From Brevipalpus yothersi (lineage: Eukaryota > Arthropoda > Arachnida > Trombidiformes > Tenuipalpidae): DNA of 64,000 bases. This document shows, in pieces, positions 51,167-62,046 of the stretch (position 1 is the first letter of the stretch; each line of letters opens with the position of its first letter). The notes under the pieces are model-generated. The model was given only the letters and a program-made list of their open reading frames with translations. It did no database searches and had not been told where the DNA came from. Made by a program: the position numbers and the translations under genes. The stretch spans positions 1 to 64,000 of the forward strand of contig QZCP01000059.1 in assembly GCA_003956705.1 (NCBI GenBank). Reading direction: 5' to 3'.

Positions 51167-51540
51167 TCCAGAACCAAACCAAAGAGAACTTGGAGAAACG
51201 TTTCCTGAATAATTGAAACTTGATTTGATTTGATTGATTGTTGATTCAGTGATATGATGTGAGTGAGGTGGAGAGAATTGAGAATCTTTTCGTCAAAGTC
51301 AGGAGGATAATCATTGGTGAGTTGTAATACTCAATGAGAAGAAGGAGTGCTGAACACTACTAATAATTTCACAGAAGAGAAGAAGATAGACGTAGTTCTA
51401 TCAGTGTCATTGATGTAGGATTCAATCTAGTCACTGCTTTTACAGCATTTTTTTGCTCTCAGATATTTTGATAACCAGATTCATCACTAATTATTGTTAC
51501 TGGATTCTTGGTGCTTTGAATCCTGATACTGAAAAAAAGT

Positions 51541-51612
51541 GATTTCTGCCAGGATTCGAACCCAGAACCTACACTAGTAAACCCTCATCTGTGCCATCGT
51601 GCCAACTCCGAA
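51541..51612 (-). pseudogene. tRNA-like sequence (decayed tRNA or SINE head)
   Basis: On the minus strand, TGGCACGATGG (51,594-51,604) resembles a pol III A box and GGTTCGAATCC (51,552-51,562) is a perfect B box. They have tRNA-like spacing, and a T7 run (51,532-51,538) follows where a pol III terminator would be. The acceptor stem pairs only in part and I cannot build a convincing anticodon stem, so a functional tRNA is unlikely. Confidence 0.45.
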
Positions 51613-51849
51613 TCATGAACACTCTTGATTAATCCTTCCAAAATTGAAGTCACCCGTTTGTAACCTGATTCACTCTGCAACTAGGCTGGCTCCAAATCCG
51701 AAGTGAGTGTGGATTGAATCAGGTGATCATGCCATAAGCCACCCCTAGAGCATAGTGGGTCAATGCTTGTAGAATAGAGCCAGTGCTAAGAGGCCTATTT
51801 CCGTGTCTATTTTAAATTGAGATAAGGCTGGGAGGTAGAAAAATCCCAA

Positions 51850-52230
51850 AAACGAATTAATTCTGAAAATATTGATACAGATGAAAAATCATGAATAAGG
51901 TATCTAACCACAAGAACCAGAGTCAACAGATATAAGAAATCCAGGGAAACACTAGCACAATGATGCGGATTGTCGAACAATTGAATTGAAATTGAAAATG
52001 TGTGATATTCACAACAACAAGTGTTGAATTGAAGAATCAAATGAAAATGATGGAATTGAGTTTCCAAAAGACAGGTATTATAGTCCAAAATAAGACCCGT
52101 TTCAGGAAATATTTGAGTCAGTAGAATGTCATGAAGAGAAGAATCAAACACCAGAACGAGAGTCAATTGATATCGAAAATTGATCATCAACAGTGGTACA
52201 CAATGCTGTGTACTTCAGTTGGACTGAAGA
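51850..52230. repeat. Diverged direct duplication, ~245-bp offset
   Basis: Sequence from about 51,850 to 51,985 resembles 52,095 to 52,230: matching landmarks include AAATATT, ATCATGAA/GTCATGAA, CCAGAGTCAAC/CGAGAGTCAATTG and ACACTAGCACAATG/AGTGGTACACAATG. Similarity is moderate and was judged by eye. Confidence 0.4.
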
Positions 52231-52870
52231 GTATAAAATATTCACTGAAACCAAGAAGGAAGCTGGGTCTGGCAATAAATATTATATTTAAAATTATCCA
52301 GGATGAAAGATAAATCTGATTAATTGTAACTAGACATAGATGGGAAGAAATGTTAGTTGTGTCATTAGTTTAACAGAATTCCGGAATGGACAGGACAGAA
52401 AACTTGAACTGGAGAATCTAGAGCTCTGAAAACTTCTTCAAGTATTGAAAAATATTTTGAACCAATGCACTTTTATCAAACTGCCTCTCTTTTTGATCAA
52501 CCAACTTGCACTTGATGTTCATCATCCTTTCTTTCTAGAGCCAACGTCTTCATCGTCTTTGATTACATCAGCTAGTTTTCCCGTTAAATTACGAGCGGAG
52601 AATTTTCACCCTGAAAATTGTGTTATTTGTATTTTTGACAATCCATGTGTGAGAACGAAATTTGTGTGCTGAACTTTTCCATTATAAAAGAGAGCAGATA
52701 TAATGTGATTTCAGGCGTTCAGTAACCCATGAATGATCACTCTATAAAAAATAAAAGAGAATACATATGGCGTATTCTGAGTTCAATACGAGTTCCACAG
52801 TAATCACGATGAATAAGTATGAATATATGAATATAAGTATGAACAATGGGAGTCGTGACGAACGAAGTTG

Positions 52871-52878
52871 TATAAAAA
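52871..52878 (+). promoter_or_regulatory. TATA box of broken copy 2
   Basis: TATAAAAA in the context ACGAAGTTGTATAAAAAAG, identical around the box to copy 1 and 89 bp before the copy 2 ATG. The promoter is better preserved than the coding sequence behind it. Confidence 0.55.
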
Positions 52879-52959
52879 AGCCGCATTGAAGGGTCCACGG
52901 GAATAATCTATCAATTTACTATTCGCAGTATTCACCTCTCAAAGTTTTACCAGTGCAAG

Positions 52960-53529
52960 ATGAATTTAAGTGTTCACATATTTTCTCTCTCTGTTTTCGT
53001 TCATGTTGGCTCAACTGAATTTGGTATAAGGTCTAGAAAAATTGATCCAATTGGTTCGATCTCGAAAATACTGATAGACCAGATGAGGGATCCATCCGTG
53101 GGAAAACAGCAAATAGCAAATAGAGCTCCTCTCTCAGATTCAAGGTAAGTTCTCCTCTAATGAATAAAACGTAGAGTTCTTACATATTCTCACTAAGACC
53201 AAAAAAATTCCAAGAAAATGGTCCAGATACGGAGCGAAAGTTACTGAGTCAATGTTTACTTCCTGGTGTGTGAGGAAGAGTTGAATTTCTCATATCGTTC
53301 GAAGTTTATTGATTGGTTGTATTGAAATAGTCTGCACACCATCAAAGCTAAAATTATCACCGAAAAAGATGCATTTCTCACAGAAAATTCAGCTATTCAA
53401 GGATCTTCTTTGTCTCCATATATCTACTATCTTCAAAGTGCTTATCAAATGAATATTCCTTACAATAATTCAGATGTGGAAAATTCTCTAATATCGATTG
53501 GAGGGGTTTCAGCTGGACGGGCTGGATAA
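52960..53529 (+). pseudogene. Secreted-family copy 2, internally deleted
   Basis: Exon 1 (52,960-53,144) still encodes a signal peptide and ends in the same phase-2 donor. Exon 2 begins at 53,198 after a usable acceptor and opens with FQENGP, as in the paralogs. It then loses homology and meets TGA at 53,271-53,273. The first conserved block (GKSGILLSNRG) and linker are missing, roughly 400 bp compared with copies 1 and 3. The C-terminal block resumes at 53,341 in an open frame to TAA at 53,527-53,529 with many substitutions (for example AFLTENSAI). A short secreted peptide could still be made from exon 1 plus the start of exon 2, but pseudogene is the simpler reading. Confidence 0.8.
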
Positions 53530-53679
53530 CTTCAACTTGTAACAAGGTCTCTGACTTGTGTAGCTTACGAAGGGGATCAAACAAAATAACATTTTTATTA
53601 GAAGCTTTTTCATAAATGCTTCTGTAAGATGCACCTCAAAAACACGTGTTTCTTGCATTCCTATAGAACTTCATCACAA

Positions 53680-53880
53680 ACCAGTTAATATTGGTAACTA
53701 TTTAATGCGCTACTGATATCTTGAGATTCATTCCCAAAAAAAATCTGAGCAACCAAACTGCAAGTTATTTTATTCAAATTTCATGGACTGGACTACCGAT
53801 AGTTTATTTCAAATTCGAATAATTTATATGCTTAAAAAATTTCAGCCAGAAATCTCTCTCAAGTCAGCAATTATAGCAAA
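53680..53880. repeat. 3' flank shared by family copies 2 and 3
   Basis: This stretch downstream of copy 2 matches 56,300-56,490 downstream of copy 3, for example GGACTGGACTACCGAT versus GACGGGCTAGAGTACCGAT, then TTCAGCCAGAAATC versus TTCCAGCCAGAAACC. The duplicated unit therefore extends at least 250 bp past the coding region. Confidence 0.65.
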
Positions 53881-53993
53881 TATCATCTCGATAGGAGAGA
53901 ATCTATTCTACACTCTAAATCAAGCCAAAAGATCAATTATTTTGAGTCTGAATTCTCCATCTAGATACCACTGTTCGAGTATCATCTTCAACC

Positions 53994-54100
<107 letters not shown>

Positions 54101-54150
54101 AACTGATAGGTAGCTAATCATCAGAATCACCGATAAACTCCAACCTTAGA

Positions 54151-54156
54151 TTTATT
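54151..54156 (-). terminator. AATAAA signal of the minus-strand secreted gene
   Basis: TTTATT on the plus strand, AATAAA on the minus strand, 57 bp past the stop codon at 54,213. Confidence 0.5.
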
Positions 54157-54212
54157 TTTTTTTTAAATTTAAATCTATTCTACTTTGATGTGAATTCACA
54201 TACTGATAATTA

Positions 54213-54941
54213 TCAACCCGTAGGCGTATTTAGTGACACGATTGTAGGATTATGAATGTATAGTATGAAAGAATCGAGGTTCGTTTTATCCGCAACATCA
54301 TTCGATTGGTCTACGTAGGCACCGTTGAGAACAATGACCTTGGACTCAGGTCCACCATTGATTTCTCTCGAGAGAGATACATGAGAACCTTTTTTTTGAT
54401 ATATCTTCTCGAAAACATTAGCACCATTACGATACCAATGACCTTCTTGATAACTTTTTGAGGAAATCTGTGATCCGCTGCTTAAGAGGAACATACAAAT
54501 AAAACAGTAAGAAGAGAATTTGAAGGCACATTCTAACAAAGTGGATTGGCTTGCCTTGGTCAAGACAAACCTGAAAATTCGACCAATTCGAAAATTCCTT
54601 ACCTCGGTAACACTTTAGCCACCGGTGCATGAGAGGATTTTTGACTATTCGACTGATCAGTATTATGGATAGATGAAGACTTTTGAATCCAGGAATCTCG
54701 TTTCTCCTCATTCACAAGATCTCTTTCTTCCCGGGAATTTTCGGTGTTACCAGCAGTAGGGCATGGTACAGAGTGGAATCTAGAATGAATTTCTGTACAT
54801 GCTTCCACAAAGCCAGTCACGTAAAATTCTGTATGAATGAAGCACAAAAAAGTTATAATTAGAAAGAATATGGATATGAATTGTTTCTGATACTCAACGG
54901 AGAACGAGTGGTAAAAGACAGCAAAGCAATAATCGAGTCAT
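54213..54941 (-). CDS. Three-exon secreted protein, opposite strand
   Basis: Function unknown. Minus-strand exons 54,899-54,941, 54,603-54,828 and 54,213-54,480 join in frame (phases 1 and 2; introns of 70 and 122 bp) to give 178 residues. Exon 1 encodes a signal-peptide core (MTRLLLCCLLPLVL). Exon 2 contains two Cys and a charged Ser/Glu-rich stretch, and exon 3 a beta-rich tail. The exon 1 donor (GTTGAG) is weak, so the first exon is less certain than the other two. The phase-2 intron after an Arg and the motif YRNG..V.E..I in exon 3 echo the neighbouring plus-strand family (YRNGPHVIETKIV in copy 3). Distant kinship is possible but unproven. AATAAA lies 57 bp downstream. Confidence 0.6.
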
Positions 54942-55245
54942 GATCAGATTTTACTGTTTGATTATTAGTTGTTGGTATTGCTTTTATTTAAAATGCAGAC
55001 ATTTTGTCACCTCCCATGGCGTATGTAGCATCGTTTGACCCGTTTCAGCTGTGAGTACCTGAATGAATTTTCTATGATACAATGGAGTCCAAAACCTGAT
55101 GTGATCTCAGGAGTTCAACGAACCAAGGATGATTATTCTATCAGGTATAAAGAGGACACAGAAGGTGTGTTGTGAGTTTCACACAAGTTTTATCCAAATT
55201 ATGGTAAAAAAGCATAATTTGGACGAGTCATTATGCTTGTAGTCA
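54942..55245. other. Divergent intergenic region
   Basis: It separates the minus-strand gene from copy 3 and must hold both promoters. A TAAATAAAAG-like box near 54,985 (minus) could serve the minus gene. The right part is duplicated flank of the secreted family. Confidence 0.5.
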
Positions 55246-55253
55246 TATGAAAA
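55246..55253 (+). promoter_or_regulatory. TATA-box position of copy 3
   Basis: TATGAAAA stands where copies 1 and 2 have TATAAAAA, 98 bp before the ATG. It is a weaker box, so expression may differ from copy 1. Confidence 0.4.
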
Positions 55254-55343
55254 AGCTCCATAGAAGTGTCCATGACATTTGGTGGGTTCATCTTCAGATC
55301 TTTTACCTCCACTATTCACCTCCGAAAGTTTCATGAGAGCATA

Positions 55344-56231
55344 ATGAATTTGGGTGTTTTAATATTTTCTCTTTATATTTTTGCTCATGTTTTTTCTACT
55401 AAAGTCGACTTAGGATCCAGGAAAAATCATTTAATCGATGAGGAGCATCTAGAAACTCCTGATAGAAGCTCAGATAAGAAACTCATCCTTGGTGAAACAT
55501 CTTCAGCAAATAAAGCTTTCCCATCAGACTCGAGGTGAGTTTTTCTGAAGTGGAACGCTTAAATCTCTTATATTTTATTCACTCTTCCAATAAGTTTGAG
55601 TAAATTCCAAGAAAATGCTCCACAAGTATTGCTAAGAGCTGATTACGCAGTAGGAAAATCAGGAATACTCTTATCAAATCGTGGTACTGCGACACAAGGC
55701 ACTCTCTCATCTATATATTCTGTAAACAATATACAAACTGATAACATTGTGAAAGATGGAGTAGCAAAGTATACAACGATTGAAGTGCCTCCATATGCCG
55801 TGATTGAATTACAAGGAGTGAAAGATGCAAAAGTCTTGGAACCATTCACAGCATCTCAAAATCAGAAAATGGAAGAGAGATTGTTTCCTGAAATCTCTTA
55901 TAAAGACAAAAGTAAAATATCTGTAGATCTAGCTCAGATGAGGAACAAAGCGAACAAATCTTTGCAAAATTTTCCAGCATCCGATGCAAAATATCTCCAA
56001 CCTCGACAAGCACCCTCCCAAAGCTATCGGAATGGTCCTCACGTCATCGAAACTAAAATTGTTGCCGAAAAAGATGCATTCCTCTCGGAAGATTCAGCTA
56101 TTGAAGCTTCTTCTCTGCCTCTATATACCTACTATCCTCAAAGTTCATATCAAATGAATGGACGTTACACGAATGCAGATGTGAAAAATTTTTTCATTTC
56201 GGTTGGAGGTGTTCTCAAAGTTTCTATGTGA
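55344..56231 (+). CDS. Small secreted protein, tandem family copy 3
   Basis: Intact paralog of copy 1; function unknown. Exons 55,344-55,534 and 55,595-56,231 join in phase 2 across a 60-bp intron, giving 275 residues. The start at 55,344 is chosen by alignment with copies 1 and 2 and because the signal peptide (VLIFSLYIFAHVFST) begins there; an open upstream extension is not conserved. It keeps both conserved blocks (GKSGILLSNRG... and AEKDAFLSEDSAI...YYPQSSYQM). Its linker differs from copy 1 and includes an extra segment around KISVDLAQMRNKANKSL. The protein stops soon after the second block (VGGVLKVSM), so its tail is about 20 residues shorter than in copy 1. No Cys is evident, which fits neither a disulphide-rich toxin nor a knottin. 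Confidence 0.82.
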
Positions 56232-57049
56232 ATTTCCACCCAAAATGTGCCTGGAGAACAATTCTTTCTCAAATTTTCATAAATTATCATCACAAAAATC
56301 GTTTACATCGATAACTATGCGAGTCGCTACTGATAACCAAAGATTCACTACCGGAAAATCTGAGTACCCCAATGAGAGGTCATTCTATGCAAGCTTGACG
56401 GGCTAGAGTACCGATTTTTATTTTAAATCGAAAAAATTCATATGTTAAAACATTCCAGCCAGAAACCTATCCCAAGTCAACAAGTATCTAGAACAATTTT
56501 CTCATCTCATCTGAAGTAGCATTCGGTCATTCAGTAGCTGTAGATGATGATATTAATTTCCAAAACAGTACCCTGGCCCCTTCGTCTACATGTATCATGT
56601 CCTTCGAAACCCTAGAGTATCAAGAAACTATCTACTGTAGTTCAAATGAAATTTCCACCTTAAATCTTTTATACCAAAATAATCAGAGGAATGGGTGTCT
56701 TTCAAAATTTTGAGAGAATGCTATCATTGGATCGGTTCAAATGAATGGTAATAGTCATAAAATAATAATGATGAATTCCTTCTGACGCGATACATTTTTG
56801 TCAGAAAATGACTCTTTTGAGACCAGGATGCTAATTTGAGCTCAATAAATGGATATGAATATGAATAGAATTTTAAAGAAAAGTTAAATTAAGTTTTTCT
56901 CATGGATGAAAGCATCGAAGTAGGTTAATGTATTCTATTTGGATCATATCGAATTCAATCGTAAGTTCACTGAGAAGAAAAGGAATATGGACTATATGCT
57001 CTCCAAACGGGATTCAGATATGAAGAAATGTCGTCGAAAATTGTTCTAA
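56232..57049. other. Intergenic, partly duplicated flank
   Basis: The first 260 bp share homology with the region after copy 2. The remainder is AT-rich with no recognisable gene. Confidence 0.6.
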
Positions 57050-58985
57050 ATGGCCCTTAAGTCGCCAACATGTTGGATTTTGAACATGATCCTGTGGTTA
57101 AATCTTCTCCAATTTGATCATCAAGTGAAATTTGTTCTCTCAGATAGAGTGAGATTTCTTTCCCATGTGAGACATCGAATACAACGGAGAGCCAGTGTGA
57201 TCGGAACATTTCGTTTTGATCAACTTAATGGCCGTAATCGAGGCCGACAGGGATGGAACGTCAGCGGCTGCTACTGTCCAGCGGCCAGTTTATATTGTGA
57301 TTGTTCTCAAGCTTCCAATCGAGTGCAAATGTTTGTCAAAAAACAGAGGCAAAATCGTAATCGATCAGCACGTAAAGTGAAATATCGATCCCGGAAGAAG
57401 AATGCCACTGGAGCCACAAGAACCACAACACTTCGAGTTCGTTCAGGATGTTTCTGTGATCGTTCAGGATGTCGTGGATTGGCATGTAGTCGAATGAATG
57501 GCTGTGTTTGCAACCGGAGAGGTCGATGCTGGGGTAACAAGTGTCCATCGGTATCTGAACGCTCTGAATTGGTGACATCTTCGGCAAATGATAATCGACA
57601 TCTTGGTGATGAAATTTCACCACAAGAGCGGCTGTTGAATGCTCATTTCAATATGAATAATCATGATGGTTATCCTGGTGGAAATGTTCCATTGTCCATG
57701 GAAGATGGAGGCAAAGGAGAATTTCTTCTGGATGGTGCTAATCTAACGGAACTTCTCAAATTGAGTGATGGTATGTATGGGGAGGATGTGAGCGATTATA
57801 CAGAATTCTATCAACTTCCTTCAAATGGTGAAAATGCCCACATGATGTCAGAATCGAGTAATGATAATGGATGTCTGTGTGAATCTGATGGAGAGTGTCA
57901 TGGAAATAATTGTGATCAAATGGAAGGCTGTGTATGCTCTCACACAAGATGTTGGGGAAGACTTTGCAATGGTAATGAAGGTGAAGGAGATTTTGGTCCA
58001 CTACAGGAGAGACTACTATCTCAGAATGAGATGAAAAATTCTGGAAAAGAAATCATGATAGGTCAAAGTGTTCAACCATCGAGTGGAGGAGCTTTCGGTT
58101 CTGATCTGCTCAATGGTAAAGTGACCCTGATATCTGATAAGTTTGGTGATCTTATGAGTGAATTGGAAAGTAAAAAAGGTCTGCTCAAAGCGAAAATTAA
58201 TATGATTGGGGGAAAATTTGGTGGTAAAACGAAAGTTATTCCATCGACCAAAGGTGAAAAAATAAAATCTACTCCTGGTCAAATCATTGAAGATACCAAG
58301 GGTATGAAAATTCCAAGTGTTTCAGGAAAAGAAATCAAAACTCTCAATATGGATGATGTTCATCTATTGAAACAACTTTCAGGTACTTTACTGAATTTCA
58401 ATTGATATATACTAAAATTCCATTGATTTTCTCAAACTGATTTCGCTTTTTCCAGGTCAAACTATACCAGTGATCAAAGGATATCCAATCGATTCTATCG
58501 TGGGATATCCGATAACTTCATTAAATGGAGTTGAAATATCTTCTCTTCCTGCAGAACCCCTCAAAATATTACCAGGAAATCCAATATCTAAGGTTCCCGG
58601 TCAAAAGATCGAGAAAATTACTGGTCATAAAATACCCAAGATCACCGGACATAAAATGCCCAATATACCAGCGAATCCTATGAAACAATTGAATGGACAG
58701 CATATTGGGCAAATAATGGGCTCACCAGTGAAGACTATATCGAGTGCTCAAATTGATGTTAAAAAAGTACCAGGAAATCATGTCAATTCGATTGTACCTA
58801 GCCCTATTCAAACAATCGTTGGCAATCCAATGAAAATAATTCCCTCTCAGGGACCAATCAAAAGTGTACCAATACACGATTGGAGTATCTCTGATTCTCA
58901 GATGATGAAAAATCAGATGAATGGTTTTCAAATACAACCCATGAATACTTTTATGAATAATTGGATGCACTATCATCGAGCCTAA
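57050..58985 (+). CDS. Secreted Cys-module and octad-repeat protein
   Basis: Unrecognised family. Exons 57,050-58,382 and 58,456-58,985 (phase 1, 73-bp intron) encode 620 residues. A hydrophobic N-terminus (about 9-30) suggests secretion. A first CxC...CxC motif (74-85) precedes a very basic stretch (95-117) with dibasic sites. Two related Cys modules follow at 133-165 and 274-307, both reading GCxCxxxxxCxGxxCxxMxGCVC...CWGxxC. The last third, about 399-582, is a nearly unbroken series of eight-residue units x-[ILV]-x-G-x-x-[IMV]-x, roughly 23 of them, such as KITGHKIP and KITGHKMP side by side. It continues across the intron without a break. Regular hydrophobic spacing with Gly suggests a beta-solenoid or fibrous/adhesive domain, but this is inference. 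AATAAA lies 74 bp downstream. Confidence 0.85.
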
Positions 58986-59984
58986 ATAAGATTAGATCAA
59001 ACACGATCTTTATTTGATAATTGAAGCTTTTTGATTAGAAATTTTTTCTCTTGTTTTGAATAAATTGCGTATCTGCGTATCATAAACCATAATCTTAATA
59101 TTTTTAGACTCTATTCAAACCTAAAGCTGTTCACTAATAATTTAAACTATTACTTGTCATATTTTTCAATTATCAGTAACAGAGATATGTATTCAATTTG
59201 ATCAAATTTGATACCTGTAAGTACACTCATTGATGAACACTCATGAGCAACTAATTCTGAAGATGGAAAAGAGTTTATTCGACGAGAAAATATAAAACAC
59301 TGACACTTAAGTGATCTACTTCAATCCGTTAACACTGATACAATAAGATAAGCAACTTTAAATGTTAAGATGGAGAAGATTTTCATCGACCGATGACCTC
59401 TTTTTCTATCGTTCAAAGGGGTGATACGAATTGACCTCTCTCTTGAATTGGCGAACCAATTTGAATCGTATTCATGAACTCAAAATGTACATTCTCTGAG
59501 CTGGAACCCGGAAGAAGATGTTCCGAATGGAATCTTTGGCTCGATGGATGACACTGAATGGCAATCACATGTGTGTTGATATACATTCATGCATGTATAC
59601 AGACGAGGACAGTTGGTAGACATGGTTGATCATCGGGACATGGAGCGTATCGGCATGTGTCGACCATCTTCTTCTTCTTCTTTCTTCCAAGGTATGGTTC
59701 AGTGATAAAATTCTGTCGACCTGTCCTTGAATAGAGGTGTTCATGGCACTTTTGGAGGAAAAGAGAGACAGGTAAAAGAAGAAGGGCGGACCTGGTCCTA
59801 GTGTTTGGTGATCAAGATAGTGATCATTTTGAGTTAGCTTGCTTTTTTCTGCCCAAATCACTATCAACAGGTGCTTTGGAATAGAAGCAAGCCAAGCTGA
59901 GTTGAGAAAAGTTTTTTTCCACCGAATTTTCTTGGAGGTTTCCTCTTACTTTCTTGATAATTATTTCACGATCTCTTTGGAATC
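58986..59984. other. Intergenic region
   Basis: AT-rich 3' flank then non-coding sequence. An open minus frame at 59,565-59,867 has no supporting features. The upstream control region of the next gene presumably lies in the right half. Confidence 0.6.
59059..59064 (+). terminator. AATAAA polyadenylation signal
   Basis: AATAAA 74 bp after the stop codon of the 620-residue gene. Confidence 0.65.
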
Positions 59985-61114
59985 ATGCAGCCTATGCATG
60001 AACATTGTAGCCTGCTTAATTTACGTGTCCATATAGTTTTCATCACATATTTGATTATTAATCATCCATTTCCAGTGATAGCAGCATCAAAAGTAGGTGC
60101 TGTTGAAGTTTTCGGTTACAAACCTCAGGAAACAATCAACAGTCGTCAACTTCACGATTCTTTTCCAATACACCATCAATCACAACCCATCGATCACACA
60201 CTTACTCATGCAGCCTATTCCAGCCCACCACCAAATGCGACCATGGTCCAGTCATCATCGAAACAATTCAGTGATACACCGACGATGCCCACAGATATAA
60301 CTGTTTCTCATCCGATTGTGAGTGATGCAAATGCTCGAATACCTTTGTACGTTTACAATCCAGGCTTGGCCAGGAAACTTGGACTCAGTACACTGTTGAT
60401 GACCAGTGTGATCTATGGTTTGTCCATCTTGCCAGCTCTATTCGCAGCAACTGGATCCAATCCGTTGGGAGGTATGTTAAGTTTAGAAAAAATTGATCAT
60501 TAGTCGATTTGTTTGGAAAACAAAGAAATTTTAACAATGTATTGAGTAAATCATGATACTTTGATCCTCAATTTCAGGTTTGATAAGTTCTATCGGAAGG
60601 AAACGGAAACGACGTTCTTATTGGTCAAGAAATTTTTGGGAAATGCCTTTGATGAATAAACAGATGACTGAAAAATTTCTTACCTTACTTGAGACCACAA
60701 TGGAAGTTCGTAATGTAAACTCAAGTCTGTGTAAGCAGCATCATTTGTGTAGAGTTTATCAAACAGCTCTCAAAGAAGAAGATTATTTGGATGAAAGTGA
60801 AAAGGAAACGGAAAAAGTTAGTCCAACTTTGAGTGTTTTCGAAAAAGCGGTTATCAATATGTTTGGGTAAGAGAAAAATATTTTCCTATTAATTGAACAT
60901 TTATCCACGTGATTACCGTTATATAGGAATCTTAACTCTTCATCGTTCACACAGAATCGCAGCCGAACGGAAGGACTATCATCTGAATTTGGGTCAAGCC
61001 GTTAAGTTCTATTTTGAATCAGCTCTAGTTGGAATAACAGGCTCAAATTGTAGTAAAATTTTTCCTTGCGCTGAGGAAATCAAATACAGCCAGGCAACGA
61101 AGCGGATTGTGTGA
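59985..61114 (+). CDS. Unknown secreted or membrane protein
   Basis: Three exons, 59,985-60,471, 60,578-60,866 and 60,955-61,114 (phases 1 and 2), give 311 residues. An N-terminal hydrophobic segment (about 14-34) looks like a signal peptide or anchor. Residues 40-115 are His/Pro/Ser-rich. A second hydrophobic stretch near 130-160 (LLMTSVIYGLSILPALFAA) may be membrane-associated and is followed by the basic GRKRKRRSYW. The C-terminal half is helical with four Cys in pairs (SSLCKQHHLC and SNCSKIFPC). That pattern vaguely recalls arthropod DM4/12-like extracellular proteins, but I would not assign it. For exon 3 the acceptor at 60,953-60,954 is required to keep the frame; an earlier AG at 60,925-60,926 would shift it. 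Confidence 0.72.
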
Positions 61115-62046
61115 TTCAAGTTGAATTCATAATTCATTTGATTCAAAGAACCGTCTTCGCTACGCATCGATGGAGAAGAATCTCATTTAAAGTTCCGATT
61201 AGATAATCGACAACAAAGATCCGGAAGATTTTCTCAACCATGGTGAAATGAAAAGAATCTTGCAAATAAGAAAATTATTTTTGCTCATATTTTGAGAGAT
61301 ACTGACCCACTTCACCCAAAATATTTTGACTCAATTGCATTCATCTTACAATTTTTTGCCCTCTCTTTGTACATTTTCCTTCACACAGTTTCCATGCTAT
61401 AACATGTGTAATTTTATTATTATTTTATCATGTGACATGTTCACAGCATTGACATCTATATTCATGACACGAGTTTCAAATGTCTACTAGCTACACTGTA
61501 GTGTCTGTAATCTGCTGGAGATTTCATTTATGAGAACAAGCAAGTAAACTTATTCACTTACAATTATATTTTATACGACAACTGTACAACGGTAGATACT
61601 GTAGATTGGTAGTCTTGCTCTCCAGAGAATGAACATTTCTTCTCACATCTCTTCTTTCCGTTTCCTGTCACCATTTTTCTTCAGATGAGACTGATAGCTA
61701 CGATCATCTAGCTTATCTAATCTTAGGCTAAGCTTCGAATCTGATAAAATATCAGTATCAAGAGAGATGAGAGTGGAGTTAATGAGAGATTCTAAAATCT
61801 ATCTTCCTCTTTCTCCTATGGAACACTTTTGACCTATTTTTGCTTACTCTAAAATTCTTAATCCATTCTGTTTGCAAAGCGATGAAAAAATTTGTCATTT
61901 TTTAAGGAGGTAAGCTTTTTATTTAAACACACCTCAAATTCGATAACTCATGGGATGGAATGTTGAAATAATCTGAAGATGTCCGATTGGTTGAGTTTTT
62001 GACTCAATTAATTATGCCATCCCATTCAAATATTGTCTTTAAAATT
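61115..62046. other. Convergent intergenic region
   Basis: Lies between two genes that end towards each other. It is AT-rich with a 6-bp TTGAGT/ACTCAA hairpin near 61,994. No gene seen. Confidence 0.65.
61918..61923 (-). terminator. Possible AATAAA of the module-repeat gene
   Basis: TTTATT on plus, AATAAA on minus, 124 bp past the stop codon at 62,047. Confidence 0.35.

Larger units (their letters stand above)
51167..52438. other. Non-coding tract with tRNA-like piece and diverged duplication
   Basis: No gene. Part may be the 5' portion of the same retroelement as the gag remnant. It contains the tRNA-like sequence at 51,541-51,612 and two diverged copies of a unit offset by about 245 bp. 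Confidence 0.55.

Noticed and set aside
51320..51345. Short match to the miR-12 seed (GAGTATTAC)
   Set aside because: Only about nine bases agree, and there is no hairpin around it.
51807..52190. 127-residue minus frame with internal repetition
   Set aside because: The repetition reflects the DNA-level duplication. The frame lacks protein-like features.
60893..60954. Extending exon 3 of the 311-residue gene leftward
   Set aside because: The earlier AG at 60,925-60,926 puts the exon out of frame. The acceptor at 60,953-60,954 restores it and has a better pyrimidine tract.
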